Shown here: piece after piece, positions 42,517 to 52,347 of the stretch | Position numbering within the stretch: position 1 is the first letter of the stretch | How the letters are laid out: every line of letters begins with the position of its first letter | Origin: an uncultured Spirochaetota bacterium | GTDB taxonomy: Bacteria; Spirochaetota; UBA4802; UBA5550 | Direction: 5' to 3' | Assembly: GCA_937872225.1 (NCBI GenBank) | Contig: CALMRZ010000028.1 | Coordinates: 1 to 64,000, forward strand | Length of the DNA stretch: 64,000 nt | Program-made: the position numbers and the translations under genes | Notes under the pieces: generated by a model | The model's input: only the letters and a program-made list of their open reading frames with translations | Database searches by the model: none | What the model was told of the DNA's origin: nothing

Positions 42517-44910
42517 ATGGCCCCTTCGCTTTATGCAGGTAAAATACTCTCAATAAACCTGACAGACCGTACAATTGGTTTCATTGGGACAGAACAATAT
42601 GCTGAACGGTTTCTCGGGGGAAGGGGCATAGCCACGGCCCTGTACTATGACATGGTGCACCCCGATGCCGGCGCCTTTGATGAAAGAAACTGCCTCATAA
42701 TGGCAGTGGGCCCGCTGGCGGGAATGCCGGGCGGCCTCGGGGGCTCGCGGTGGGGGGTCTATTGCAAATCCCCGTTGCCGCGGATGAGCCATAGGGGAAA
42801 GGACCTTTTCTGCTACGGCAATCTCGGCGGCACCTTCGGGTCGGAGCTGCGCTTTGCCGGCTATGACGCCATTGTGGTGACCGGCAGGTCCGAACGGCCC
42901 GTGTATATTGAAATTGCCGATGACAGTATCCGCTTCAGGCCGGCGGATCATATATGGGGGGAAACGACCCATGCGGCCATGGAGGTTCTGGCCGGAGAGG
43001 TCCCGGAGCGGTCACGGTCCATGGTCATCGGGCCGGCGGGGGAGAACATGGTCCCCCTCGCGTCAATACTGGCTACCGGCGACTCCAGCTGCAGCGGCGG
43101 GACCGGATCGGTCATGGGAAGCAAGAACCTCAAGGCAATAACGGTCAGGGGGACGCACCGGAATATCGTCGTCGAGAACAGGGACAGGCTCAAGGAGATA
43201 GAGAACTGTATCAGGTCCTATAACAGGGGGAACACGAAGGTCTGGGGCATGGACTTCATGGCCCACGGGCCCAAGACCACCAAATACCCTTGCTTCGGAT
43301 GCATGGCCCACTGCCTCAGGGTGAAATATAAGGCGGACGACGGCACCAGCGGCAAATTCATGTGCCAGTCGCGTTTTTTTTACATGCCCCACGCCTGGGG
43401 TTATTACAATGAAGACAATGATGTGCCCTTTTTCGCGAACCAGCTCTGCGATGCCTACGGCATAGACACCTGGGAGATGCAATCGCTCATGGAATGGCTG
43501 CTCCTCTGCATTGCGGACGGCATCATCACCGAGGAACAGTGCGGTCTCAACCTGAAGGAAGTGGGAAGCCTGGAGTTTATCCGCAAACTGGTCCACATGA
43601 CGTCAACAAAAACGGGATTCGGCGAGATAACCCACCGCGGGGCCCATGGCGGCGGCAAAGCGATAGGCGGGAAGGCCGCAACGATCTACGCGCGCACCGA
43701 CCCCTACGACCCGCGGTACTGCACGGTCAACACCCTCATATTCCCCTTCGAGTCCCGCGAACCGATCCAGCAGCTCCACGAAGCGGGCCTGGTCCTTTCA
43801 CAATGGTCAAGCTGGGCCAAAGGGGTAAAAGAGGCCCACATATCGAGCGACGTCGTGCGGGGCATCGCGGAGCGCTTCTGGGGAAGCGCCGATGCCGGCG
43901 ACATGACCACCCTCAGGGGCAAGGCCCTGGCGGCAAAAAAAATCCAGGACCGGCAGATAGCCAAGGAGTGCGCCGGCTTCTGCGACTGGATGTTCCCCAT
44001 CATAGATATCCCGACCGGTGAGAAGCACGTCGGCGATCCCGCCATAGAAAGCCGCATCCTCTCCGCTGCCTTCAACAGGGATATGACAGAAGGCGAATAC
44101 TACCGGTTCGGCGAGCGCGCCTTCAATCTCCAGCGGGCGATCATGCTCCGCGAGGGCCATCGGGCCCGCGCAGATGATTACCTGCCACCGGAGTGGCATG
44201 ACCGGCCCCTGGAGACCCATGTCGCCGATCCCGAGTGCCTGGTGCCGGGTAAAAACGGCGTCATTGTTTCACAGATCGGAAGGAAGGTCGACCGGGATGC
44301 CTTCGAATCGATACGGGACGAGTATTACGAATATCGCGGGTGGGATGTGAAAACGGGCCTTCAGTCGGAACAGCAGCTTGCCGCTCTGGGGCTCGGACAT
44401 GTCGTCCATGATCTGGCACAGCGGGACCTGGCGGTGAAGAAGTCGCGCCAGACGCCGCTTGCCGTAAAAGCCGCGCGGGTGCTGTCCCGGACGGTCAGGT
44501 CCCTGAAAGGGAGGATCCCGGCACAAGACAACGAGCTTCTCGCGGAGATAACGTCCGGCAGCAGCCTCACCCATGGGGAGATAATGGCCATCCTGGAGGT
44601 TGACGCAAAAAAATATGTAAACGAGAAGATCGCCCACAACTTTGCCGGTTGGACCAAGCACATGCAGTACCACTTCACCGACATTGACGCCTATTATTCC
44701 ATTGAATTCGTCAATGGCATGACCAGGGCGCCGGTGAAGCTTTCGTCACCCCTCAAGAATCCGGAGATCGTCTATGAGATGGATTCGCGCGTCATCAAGG
44801 CCATGTATGAGGGACGGATAACCGGCGAACAGGCATACCTGAAGCGCCTTCTCCGGCTCAAGGCCCCTTTCACGGACATGATGAAGCTCCAATCGCTGAG
44901 CAAGCTCTGA
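42517..44910 (+). CDS. Aldehyde:ferredoxin oxidoreductase family protein
   Basis: 797 residues. N-terminal AOR domain (GRGIATALYYDMVHP; GVYCKSPLPRMSHRGKDLFCYGNLGGTFGSELRFAGYDAIVVTG) with tungsten/molybdenum-pterin site motifs, then CFGCMAHC (CxxCx3C) and the distal CAGFCDW cysteine of the 4Fe-4S cluster. It is about 150-180 residues longer than classical AOR because of a C-terminal region (about 640-797) rich in helices. It would oxidise aldehydes to acids with ferredoxin, or act on another substrate as some divergent members do. The next gene, an activase-GRE fusion, could produce the aldehyde. Confidence 0.85.
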   Translation: MAPSLYAGKILSINLTDRTIGFIGTEQYAERFLGGRGIATALYYDMVHPDAGAFDERNCLIMAVGPLAGMPGGLGGSRWGVYCKSPLPRMSHRGKDLFCYGNLGGTFGSELRFAGYDAIVVTGRSERPVYIEIADDSIRFRPADHIWGETTHAAMEVLAGEVPERSRSMVIGPAGENMVPLASILATGDSSCSGGTGSVMGSKNLKAITVRGTHRNIVVENRDRLKEIENCIRSYNRGNTKVWGMDFMAHGPKTTKYPCFGCMAHCLRVKYKADDGTSGKFMCQSRFFYMPHAWGYYNEDNDVPFFANQLCDAYGIDTWEMQSLMEWLLLCIADGIITEEQCGLNLKEVGSLEFIRKLVHMTSTKTGFGEITHRGAHGGGKAIGGKAATIYARTDPYDPRYCTVNTLIFPFESREPIQQLHEAGLVLSQWSSWAKGVKEAHISSDVVRGIAERFWGSADAGDMTTLRGKALAAKKIQDRQIAKECAGFCDWMFPIIDIPTGEKHVGDPAIESRILSAAFNRDMTEGEYYRFGERAFNLQRAIMLREGHRARADDYLPPEWHDRPLETHVADPECLVPGKNGVIVSQIGRKVDRDAFESIRDEYYEYRGWDVKTGLQSEQQLAALGLGHVVHDLAQRDLAVKKSRQTPLAVKAARVLSRTVRSLKGRIPAQDNELLAEITSGSSLTHGEIMAILEVDAKKYVNEKIAHNFAGWTKHMQYHFTDIDAYYSIEFVNGMTRAPVKLSSPLKNPEIVYEMDSRVIKAMYEGRITGEQAYLKRLLRLKAPFTDMMKLQSLSKL

Positions 44911-44982
44911 GCGCTGAAGAATAGTCCACAGGCATGCGACAGGGGCGCCGCGGGCGTTTGAGGCGGCGGGGTGGCGGGGAGC

Positions 44983-45123
44983 CCGAGAGGAGGAGGGTGC
45001 GGACACTGAGCAAACAGGATGTTTGCCTGCCGCCAGCGACAGGATGTCGCTACAAAGGCGGCCGTCCCCTCGGAATATTGCAAACCCGCATCCGGGTTAC
45101 GCCACCACGCCCCGGCCCGGGGC
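44983..45123. repeat. Partial composite element carrying two GGA-loop hairpins
   Basis: The right-arm module of the composite family (CCGAGAGGA at 44983 pairing with TCCCCTCGG at 45065) encloses two hairpins: GCAAACA-GGA-TGTTTGC (45010-45026) and AGCGACA-GGA-TGTCGCT (45035-45051). Past the arm lie ACCCG-catc-CGGGT (45085-45098) and GCCCC-ggccc-GGGGC (45109-45123). It occupies most of the 316-bp gap between the AOR-family and GRE fusion genes; the remaining sequence holds only the GRE ribosome binding site. Confidence 0.8.
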
Positions 45124-45226
45124 AAATAGCAAAAATCTATCCGGAATTATCATTCCAGACGACAGAGGTTCAATGTGTGGTTACCATCGGGGCAACATCA
45201 TACCACGAAGCACAGAGGAGTACCCT

Positions 45227-48200
45227 ATGGAAACCATCCGGTACCAGCAGCCGGCGCAGCGGAACGAGCAAGGCGCCTTTATGAAAATGACCCGGGGGGA
45301 CGATACCGGCACCCTTCGGATCATGAAAATCCAGCGGACCTGCGTCCATGACGGTCCCGGCATACGCACCACGATATTTTTCCAGGGATGCGCCCTGAGG
45401 TGCGCCTGGTGCCAGAATCCAGAGGCGCTGACGGCGGATCCTGAAACGGCGCCTGACGGTTCCCTGACACTGTCCGATATTCTTGAAACAGTGTGCCGGG
45501 ACAGGGACTATTACTCTGCCACCGGGGGCGGCGTGACCCTGAGCGGCGGCGATCCCCTTCTGCAGAACAGGGCCGGCCTGCTGCGGCTGCTGGCCGCGCT
45601 GAAAGATGAGGGCATTCATATTTCAGCCGAAACGTCCCTCCATGTTCCCTGGGATACCATCGAGGAAGCGGCTCCTTTCATCGATCTTTTTATCGTTGAC
45701 CTGAAGCTTGTCGGCGACGAAGCGCGCCATGCCGCGTGCACGGGTCAGACCGGGGAATTGATACGCGAAAACATCGCACGGCTTATCGGCCTGAAGGCCA
45801 ACGTGAGGTTCCGGATGGTGATTGTCCCCGGCTTCAACGATACCGATACCGACATCAAGGCTGCCGCATGGTTCCTGAAGTCTGTCGGGCACAACGGCAT
45901 TGAACTGCTGAAATATCATAACATGTACGAAGACAAGGCCCGGCGCCTCGGCCTGGCGGTAAAGCCGCTGAATATCACGCCGGAGCAGAGCCTCGATGCC
46001 GTCCGGCGCGCCGAAACATTGTTCAGGTCAATGAATATCAACGCCGTATGCGTTGACCTCGATGCCCCCAGGAACAGGGCTGTTTTCACCCGTCGGGTGT
46101 ATGACATACAGAACGATATCCGGGAAAGCGGCCACAGCCTCTGCTTTGAAGTGTCCAGGCTGAAGACGAAATATTACCGCAAAAACGGATTCAGGAAACC
46201 GACGCCCATCCACCGGGCGGAGCGCCTGGCCTACGTGCTGAAGAACAAGAAGGTCATCATCTATCCCGGAGAGCTGCTGGTAGGCAATTTCACCTCGAAA
46301 AGAAGGGGCGGCCAGGTTTGGGAGGAGCACTATGGCATCCTCTTCATGTCCATCCTCCACCAGATCAACCGCCAGACCCCTGTGGCCTTCCAGTGCTCCC
46401 TGAGGGACAAGCTTTCATTTTACTTCAACATTCTACCCTTCTGGGTCCGGCACAGCCTTCTCATGAAGGTGAACAGGAAGCTGTCGGACCTGGCGCTTAC
46501 GGTGGCGCGGTGCTCGGAGATGAATACCGGCTTCAACAACAACATGGCCGCCATCGCCCATTTCATCGTAAACTTCGAACGCATCCTCCAGCTCGGGACC
46601 GACGGCATCATAACAGAAATCGAAACGATGCGGAAGGAACGGCCTGGTAACAACCGGGACTTTTACGATGGCGCCATTATCGCCCTCAGGGGGATTGAGG
46701 AGTTCGCCCAGCGGTACGCCGAACGCCTGAATGTCATGGCGGATGCGGAGGCCGATCCGGCCCGCCGCGGAGAGCTGGCGGAGATGGCACGCATCTGCGG
46801 CCATGTCCCGAAATACCCGGCCCGGACTTACCATGAGGCGCTCCAGTCAATGATGTTCATCCATATCGGGCTCTGCATCGAGTCGTATGAGAACGCGGTT
46901 TCCCTGGGCCGCCTTGACCAGGTGCTCTATCCCTACTATAAAAAGGACCTTGAGGCGGGCCTCATCACCTATGAAAAGGCGAAGGAGCTGCTGGCGCTTT
47001 TTATCCTCAAAATGGACGAGGCCATACTGGTGAACGACGGCGATACCTATCTCAGGATCGGCAGGCTCTTTGAGACCATGTCAACGGACCAGGCCGTCAC
47101 CGCCGGCGGCCTGGGGAAGGACGGCAAAGACGCCACCAACGACCTGACCTACATGCTGCTGGACATCTGCGAGCTCCAGCCCTACGCCGTGAACATGACG
47201 GCCCGCATCAACAGGAACAGCCCGCCGGAATACCTGGAGCGTCTCGCGGAGGTATACATCAACGGGGCTCCCATGCCGGCACTGTACAACGACGAGCTGT
47301 ATGTGGACACCCTGATGAAGCATTATGACACCACCATCGAGGACGCCAGAAATTATGCCGTGGTGGGATGCGTCGAGCCCAATGCCTCCGACGACCATTA
47401 CGGCAATACCGACTGCGCCAACATGAACGTCACCCTCCCGTTCCTGCAGGCCCTGAAAGGCGAGGAGAACGATCTGTGGAATTTCGGCAGGCTGGAGCAG
47501 CTGGACAAGATGGCGGCAAAATTCGTCGAGTATGCCTTCAGGGGCGATAATACGTTTTCACGATTCATCTCCTCCCGGTATGCGGACGCGCGGCGCAGAA
47601 GAAAATTGAAGAAAGCGGCGCCGCGCTATAACCCCCCGGCGACCATGGAAGAGCTCCTTGGCCGCTTCCAGGATCGTCTGAACGTCCTGGCGGCGTCCAT
47701 TCTGGCGGACCATCAGAAAATCGAAGGGGAGATACGGAAGAATTTTACAACGCCCCTGGCGTCGTCCCTGTCCCGGGGATGCGTCGAGAGCGGGAAGGAC
47801 GTGAACGAGGGCGGGGCGAGGTTCAACAGCAGCGGCATACAGGCCGTGGGAATCACTGACGCCGCGGATTCGCTCCATGCGATCGATGAAGTCGTTTATA
47901 AAAAAGGACTCTACACCATCCGCGAAATCATTGACGCGATCGACGCCGATTTTGAAGGGGAGCGCAACCGGGAGATCAGGAACGCGTTGCTCGCAGTGAA
48001 AAAATTCGGCCAGGATGAGTCCCGCGAAGCGGTCGAATGGGTCAACAGGGTGCTGAATATCTATGTCAACGCACTCAACTCGGTGAAGAACTGCCCGCGC
48101 AACGGCATCTATACCGCCGGCTACTATGCCCTGAACGTGAGCGACGTGTACGGCGCGAAGACGCAGGCCCTGCCGTCGGGCAGGCTCAGGGGTGTGCCCC

Positions 48201-48571
48201 TCGCGAACAGCATCACCCCCCATTACGGCATGGAGGTGTCAGACCTGCTGTCATCGCTGAATTCAGTCGCCGGAGCCGATTACGTGAGCTATGCCCCCAA
48301 CGGCACCACGGTGACCTTCACCATCGATTCCGCGCTGTTCCAGGGTCCCGACGGGGTCAGGAACCTGGCGGGTATTTTCAGCACCTATTTCAGGAAAGGC
48401 GGCATGCAGTTCCAGCCCAACGTGATCAACAGGGAGATACTCCTGGACGCGTATAAAAATCCGGAAAAGCACCCGTATCTCCTGGTCCGGGTTGCAGGCT
48501 ACTGCGCCTACTTCAACGATCTTTCCGATGAGCTGAAAAAGATCATCATCAACAGGACCTGCTATTCGTAG
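45227..48571 (+). CDS. Fused glycyl-radical activase and glycyl radical enzyme
   Basis: 1114 residues from ATG 45227, preceded by GAGGAG at ideal spacing; the frame is open 68 codons further up but through a repeat. Residues about 28-270 are a radical SAM activase: Cys55, Cys59 and Cys62 in FFQGCALRCAWC, then GGGVTLSGGDPLLQ. It lacks the extra ferredoxin domain of larger activases. Residues about 283-1114 are a complete glycyl radical enzyme: active Cys715 in VVGCVEPNAS and the radical loop RVAGYCAYF with Gly1091. GCVEP is typical of dehydratase/lyase-type members, not pyruvate formate-lyase. The two parts are separate genes in known systems. The substrate is unknown; the neighbouring AOR-family enzyme suggests an aldehyde product. 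Confidence 0.9.
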   Translation: METIRYQQPAQRNEQGAFMKMTRGDDTGTLRIMKIQRTCVHDGPGIRTTIFFQGCALRCAWCQNPEALTADPETAPDGSLTLSDILETVCRDRDYYSATGGGVTLSGGDPLLQNRAGLLRLLAALKDEGIHISAETSLHVPWDTIEEAAPFIDLFIVDLKLVGDEARHAACTGQTGELIRENIARLIGLKANVRFRMVIVPGFNDTDTDIKAAAWFLKSVGHNGIELLKYHNMYEDKARRLGLAVKPLNITPEQSLDAVRRAETLFRSMNINAVCVDLDAPRNRAVFTRRVYDIQNDIRESGHSLCFEVSRLKTKYYRKNGFRKPTPIHRAERLAYVLKNKKVIIYPGELLVGNFTSKRRGGQVWEEHYGILFMSILHQINRQTPVAFQCSLRDKLSFYFNILPFWVRHSLLMKVNRKLSDLALTVARCSEMNTGFNNNMAAIAHFIVNFERILQLGTDGIITEIETMRKERPGNNRDFYDGAIIALRGIEEFAQRYAERLNVMADAEADPARRGELAEMARICGHVPKYPARTYHEALQSMMFIHIGLCIESYENAVSLGRLDQVLYPYYKKDLEAGLITYEKAKELLALFILKMDEAILVNDGDTYLRIGRLFETMSTDQAVTAGGLGKDGKDATNDLTYMLLDICELQPYAVNMTARINRNSPPEYLERLAEVYINGAPMPALYNDELYVDTLMKHYDTTIEDARNYAVVGCVEPNASDDHYGNTDCANMNVTLPFLQALKGEENDLWNFGRLEQLDKMAAKFVEYAFRGDNTFSRFISSRYADARRRRKLKKAAPRYNPPATMEELLGRFQDRLNVLAASILADHQKIEGEIRKNFTTPLASSLSRGCVESGKDVNEGGARFNSSGIQAVGITDAADSLHAIDEVVYKKGLYTIREIIDAIDADFEGERNREIRNALLAVKKFGQDESREAVEWVNRVLNIYVNALNSVKNCPRNGIYTAGYYALNVSDVYGAKTQALPSGRLRGVPLANSITPHYGMEVSDLLSSLNSVAGADYVSYAPNGTTVTFTIDSALFQGPDGVRNLAGIFSTYFRKGGMQFQPNVINREILLDAYKNPEKHPYLLVRVAGYCAYFNDLSDELKKIIINRTCYS

Positions 48572-48903
48572 TAGGTGAGGGGCCGTCGGGGCGGGCGGTA
48601 TTGTATATCACCCCCCCCGCCCTCGGGGGGTGAGTCACATCTTACGGCTTGCATGTAAGAAGACGCCATCGTGCCTGATACTCGGAAGCTAGACGGTCAC
48701 TCATTTGCTCAGCGGCTTAGAAGAATCATTAAGTCCAGGTAAAATTCCTTGCAGATCCCGCCTTTTGCTCTGATAATGAATGAATATTGAACCAAACAAC
48801 AGTATATTTCTTGACGTATATCGCCGGTGGCGTCTGTTATCATAATCAAAGGCGCTGTCGCGTATCGGCCTGTGGACCATGACCGCGCCGAGGAGCAGGA
48901 TAC
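48572..48903. other. Intergenic region before glnS
   Basis: 332 bp. CACCCCCCCC and CGGGGGGTG near 48613-48642 form a C-run/G-run hairpin shortly after the GRE stop and may end that transcript. TTGACG at 48811 is a weak -35 candidate for glnS, with TATCAT at 48838 at an over-long spacing. Nothing else was recognised. Confidence 0.4.
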
Positions 48904-50589
48904 ATGGAAAACGTCGAGAAGACTTCCCCAACAAATTTCATCAAGGATATCATTGACGAGGATATCAGGGCCGGCAAGAACAACGGCCAGGTGGTGACCC
49001 GGTTCCCGCCGGAACCGAACGGCTACCTCCACATCGGCCACGCCAAATCCATATGCCTCAACTTCGGTCTGGCAAAGCAGTACGGCGGCCGTTGCCATCT
49101 CCGCATGGACGACACCAACCCCGAGAAGGAGGACGTCGAGTACACGGACTCCATCATCAATGACGTGAAGTGGCTCGGTTTTGACTGGGGCAATCACCTT
49201 TACTACGCGTCGGACTACTTCGAGCAGATCTACCAGTGGGCAGTTCTCCTGATAAAAAAGGGCCTGGCCTATGTAAGCGAAATGACGCCGGACGAGGTGT
49301 CCGCCACCCGGGGCACCCCCACGGTGCCGGGGAAGGAGGACCCGGGCAGGAAGCGGAGCGTCGCGGAGAACCTGGACCTGTTTTCGCGCATGAGGGCCGG
49401 CGAGTTTCCGGACGGGTCGCATGTTCTGCGGGCCCGCATCAACATGGCCTCGCCGAACATGCACATGCGCGACCCGGTGCTCTACCGGATCAAGCGCGAC
49501 GAGCACCACCGCACCGGGAACAAGTGGTGCATATACCCCATGTACGATTTCGCCCACGGACAGTCTGACTACATCGAGGGGATCACCCATTCCATCTGCA
49601 CCCTCGAGTTCGAGGTGCACCGGCCCCTGTACGACTGGTTCCTCGACCAGATCGCCGAGCCCGGAAGGGCGCGGCCGCGGCAGATCGAGTTCGCCCGTCT
49701 GAGCCTCTCCTACACGGTGATGAGCAAGCGCAAGCTCCTGGAACTGGTGAAATCCAATTACGTCCGCGGATGGGACGACCCCCGCATGCCCACCATATCG
49801 GGCCTGCGCCGCCGCGGATATACGCCGGAATCGATCCGCGATTTCGCCGACCGCATCGGCGTTGCCAAGGCGGACAACATGGTCGATATGGCCCTCCTGG
49901 AGCACTGCGTCAGGGAAGACCTGAACCGCCGCGCCCCCCGGGTCATCGCCGTGCTGAACCCGCTCAAGGTGGTCATCGAGAACTATCCCGAGGATAAAAC
50001 CGAAATGATGGAAGCGGTCAACAACCCGGAAGACGAGAGCATGGGCAAGCGGGAACTACCCTTCTCGAGGGTCCTGTACATAGAGCGCGAGGATTTCCGC
50101 GAGGAGGCGCCGCCCAAATTCTTCAGGCTGGCTCCCGGCAAGGAGGTGCGCTTCAAGTTCGCCTATTACCTGAAGTGCACCGGCGTGGTGAAAGACGACA
50201 GGGGAGAGATCATCGAAGTGCGCTGCACCTACGATCCCGCGACCCGCGGCGGATGGTCCCAGGACGGCCGCAAGGTCAAGGGCACCATTCACTGGCTGTC
50301 GGCCGAGCAGGCGGTTCCCGTGGAGGTGCGCCTCTACGAGCACCTCTTCACCGACCCCAACCCGGACAAACCTGAAGAGGAGGGAGCCGACTACAAGAGC
50401 CTGCTGAACCCTGATTCGCTGAAGGTCCTGGACCGCTGCCTGGTGGAGCCCTCATTGAAAGGAGCGAAGCCCGGCACGTCCTTTCAGTTCGAGCGGCTGG
50501 GATATTTCTGCGTGGATCCCGATTCGACGCCGGACAGGCCGGTGTTCAACCGTACGGTTACGCTGAAGGATTCGAAGGGAAAGGATTGA
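48904..50589 (+). CDS. glnS: Glutaminyl-tRNA synthetase
   Basis: 561-residue class I synthetase. [23 protein letters not shown] holds the HIGH motif, and [13 protein letters not shown] the KMSKS-type loop; the C-terminal two-barrel anticodon domain is complete. [12 protein letters not shown] and [18 protein letters not shown] are characteristic of GlnRS as opposed to GluRS. Its presence with a single gltX (52348-53790) suggests direct Gln-tRNA charging. Confidence 0.95.
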   Translation: MENVEKTSPTNFIKDIIDEDIRAGKNNGQVVTRFPPEPNGYLHIGHAKSICLNFGLAKQYGGRCHLRMDDTNPEKEDVEYTDSIINDVKWLGFDWGNHLYYASDYFEQIYQWAVLLIKKGLAYVSEMTPDEVSATRGTPTVPGKEDPGRKRSVAENLDLFSRMRAGEFPDGSHVLRARINMASPNMHMRDPVLYRIKRDEHHRTGNKWCIYPMYDFAHGQSDYIEGITHSICTLEFEVHRPLYDWFLDQIAEPGRARPRQIEFARLSLSYTVMSKRKLLELVKSNYVRGWDDPRMPTISGLRRRGYTPESIRDFADRIGVAKADNMVDMALLEHCVREDLNRRAPRVIAVLNPLKVVIENYPEDKTEMMEAVNNPEDESMGKRELPFSRVLYIEREDFREEAPPKFFRLAPGKEVRFKFAYYLKCTGVVKDDRGEIIEVRCTYDPATRGGWSQDGRKVKGTIHWLSAEQAVPVEVRLYEHLFTDPNPDKPEEEGADYKSLLNPDSLKVLDRCLVEPSLKGAKPGTSFQFERLGYFCVDPDSTPDRPVFNRTVTLKDSKGKD

Positions 50590-50735
50590 TGCAACCCCCC
50601 TCCCTTGATGGGATGGGACAGGGGAGGGTGGGTACAATTCACCCCCACCCAGACCATCTGCCGGACAGGAGGTCCCAATGCCGCGGAGGCCATGGATGGC
50701 CGAGAGCGGCCCCCATAAAGGGGGAGGAGAGTGTT
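50590..50735. repeat. Gap with GGA-loop hairpin pair and C/G-run palindromes
   Basis: Between glnS and a convergent gene. CCTCCC/GGGAGG near 50594-50630, GGGTGGGT with ACCCCCACCC, then two hairpins: GGAC-aggag-GTCC (50663-50675) and GGCCA-TGGA-TGGCC (50688-50701), the second closed by an outer GCCGC/GCGGC pair. It is a member of the window's loop-hairpin family. Confidence 0.7.
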
Positions 50736-50739
50736 GTTC

Positions 50740-51519
50740 TCATCTGCCGATATATTCCACGGTCATGTCCTGGATCGCCGACACGGCCCGCAGGTAGGGA
50801 AGGGGCGCCTCGGCTTTCAGGTTGTGATAGGCGAAGGCGATGTACCGGTTGAGCTTCTCTTCCCCCGGCCTGGTGGCGTCAACCAGGCGCCAGCGGCCTT
50901 TCCAGTACGCCTCCGCCCACATGTGATACACGAATACATTCCGCTTACCCAGGAACTCCTCGGATAGATACATGCCGACCACGGCGCGGGCCGGCACACC
51001 CAGTTTACGCAGCAGGGCCACTGCCAGGACGCTGTGCTCAGTGCAGTCGCCGCGTTTCATCCGGAATACCTGCGCCGCCGGCACGATCGGTAGCCCCAGG
51101 GTTTTGTCCGCAATATGGCGGTAGACGAAATCTTCAACGGTCCTGACCGGATAATCCGCTTTGTTCAGCTGAGCCGCCGCGCCGGTTATCTCGGGCGACG
51201 ACAGGTTCAGGAGGAGGGTATTTTTAAGATATCCTGATAGCTCTTCCGGTGTGGTCGCCACCTTCTTGATGAGGCCGGTTTCAATATCGATAGTTTTTTT
51301 CTGATTGCCGATGCGCTCCCTGATGGTACTCTGGTATGGCGTACCGATAAGGGTGAATTCAAGGTCTGATGATTCAACGCGGAACCGGGAAGATTTTTCG
51401 CCATAAATGGATGGTTTGAAGTTCTTGACCTGGACGGAATAGTTGAAAGGGTCGGCGGCAGGAAGGGTTTGCGCTGTGAGGATTGAAAGCAGAAAAAACA
51501 ATATTGATTTGTTTTTCAT
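50740..51519 (-). CDS. Exported transglutaminase-like protein
   Basis: 259 residues from ATG 51519; the frame continues upstream only through a palindromic repeat, so those codons are artefacts. A signal peptide ends at PAA-D (about 22). The C-terminal half holds a transglutaminase-like catalytic triad: Cys in RMKRGDCTEHSVLAVALLRKLGVPARAVVGM, His in VYHMWAEAYW and Asp in WRLVDATRPG. These enzymes act as cysteine proteases or cross-linkers. It lies downstream of the lipoprotein gene at 51624, separated by a repeat. Confidence 0.8.
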   Translation of the reverse strand: MKNKSILFFLLSILTAQTLPAADPFNYSVQVKNFKPSIYGEKSSRFRVESSDLEFTLIGTPYQSTIRERIGNQKKTIDIETGLIKKVATTPEELSGYLKNTLLLNLSSPEITGAAAQLNKADYPVRTVEDFVYRHIADKTLGLPIVPAAQVFRMKRGDCTEHSVLAVALLRKLGVPARAVVGMYLSEEFLGKRNVFVYHMWAEAYWKGRWRLVDATRPGEEKLNRYIAFAYHNLKAEAPLPYLRAVSAIQDMTVEYIGR

Positions 51520-51545
51520 AATGAAGTGTTTCGTATGGTTGATAT

Positions 51546-51622
51546 ACCCCCAACCCTCCGGAGGGGGGCTTCCAGGACCAGTTCGGATGGGGGAAGTCCC
51601 CCTCTGGGGGATTCGGGGGGTC
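51546..51622. repeat. C-run/G-run palindromic repeat, copy 3
   Basis: ACCCCCAACCCTCCGGAGGG, an AT-poor middle, then AAGTCCCCCTCTGGGGGATT and CGGGGGGTC. It has the same layout as the copies at 24733 and 56102 with a few changes. It lies between the 3' end of the lipoprotein gene (51624) and the start of the transglutaminase-like gene (51519), both on the minus strand. Confidence 0.85.
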
Positions 51623-51623
51623 A

Positions 51624-52319
51624 TCACTCCAGCACCAGCTCCAGCCTGTTGTTGAGCATGGTGATGACCGTCTTCTGGGTGATGCCGTCATTGTCGATAT
51701 AGGAATCGATGTTTTTCAGGTTTTCGATGGAGAAGCCGAGGTGGATCAGGTTCTTTGTTTTTCCATTGATGCTCACATCTTCCCTGCCCAGGACCTTTAC
51801 CAGCACCAGCACCGGCTCCTCGGTGTCGACCGAGGGCTCATAAATGTGATTCCTGATGATGGTGCCGGGCTTGAATTCGTTCCTGATGAGCTCATTCATG
51901 AAATAATTTCCTTCCAGGATAAAGGGTTTGGTGACGGTGATGGTGGATTTTCCCTCGCCGGTTTCGAGCGCTACCGTATTGCCGGTGAAGGTGGCGATGG
52001 TTTTGACTTCGCTCACCTGGCCGTTCTGGATAGTCCTGTTGTGTGTCTCCATCTTGACCGGCTTGAAGTCAAGGGTCTCGGTGATGACCTGCCGGGACGT
52101 GTTCTTTATGTACCCGGCGTCCATTTCCATGTCCGTGGTGGAGACCCAGGTGTTGTTCACGATCCGGTTGGTGACCACGGCCCTGCCGATGGGGGCGCCG
52201 TTGACCATGAGGCGGTAGTTCCATGTCCCGGACGGTATTTCTCCGGCCCCCTTGCGGCACGCGCCCGCCGACACGAGGAGTATGGCGGTGAAGACCAGCA
52301 TCTTTTTCATGACTCTCAT
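51624..52319 (-). CDS. Lipoprotein of unknown function
   Basis: 231 residues from ATG 52319 (AAGGA six bases upstream); ATG 52310 is the alternative. The lipobox is VSAGAC. The mature part is beta-rich (GTWNYRLMVNGAPIGRAVVTNRIVNNTW; ETHNRTIQNGQVSEVKTIATF; TITVTKPFILEGNYF), like lipocalin-like or DUF3108-like exported folds. No certain family. It is probably co-transcribed downstream of gltX (29-bp gap). Confidence 0.6.
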   Translation of the reverse strand: MRVMKKMLVFTAILLVSAGACRKGAGEIPSGTWNYRLMVNGAPIGRAVVTNRIVNNTWVSTTDMEMDAGYIKNTSRQVITETLDFKPVKMETHNRTIQNGQVSEVKTIATFTGNTVALETGEGKSTITVTKPFILEGNYFMNELIRNEFKPGTIIRNHIYEPSVDTEEPVLVLVKVLGREDVSINGKTKNLIHLGFSIENLKNIDSYIDNDGITQKTVITMLNNRLELVLE

Positions 52320-52347
52320 CCTTATCCTTGCCCTGTTCTTCCCCCGG

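Noticed and set aside
45023-45226. Upstream extension of the activase-GRE fusion
   Set aside because: The extra 68 codons run through a repeat element, and the strong Shine-Dalgarno lies directly before ATG 45227.
51520-51627. Upstream extension of the transglutaminase-like protein
   Set aside because: The extra codons come from the palindromic repeat at 51546-51622; the signal peptide begins at ATG 51519.
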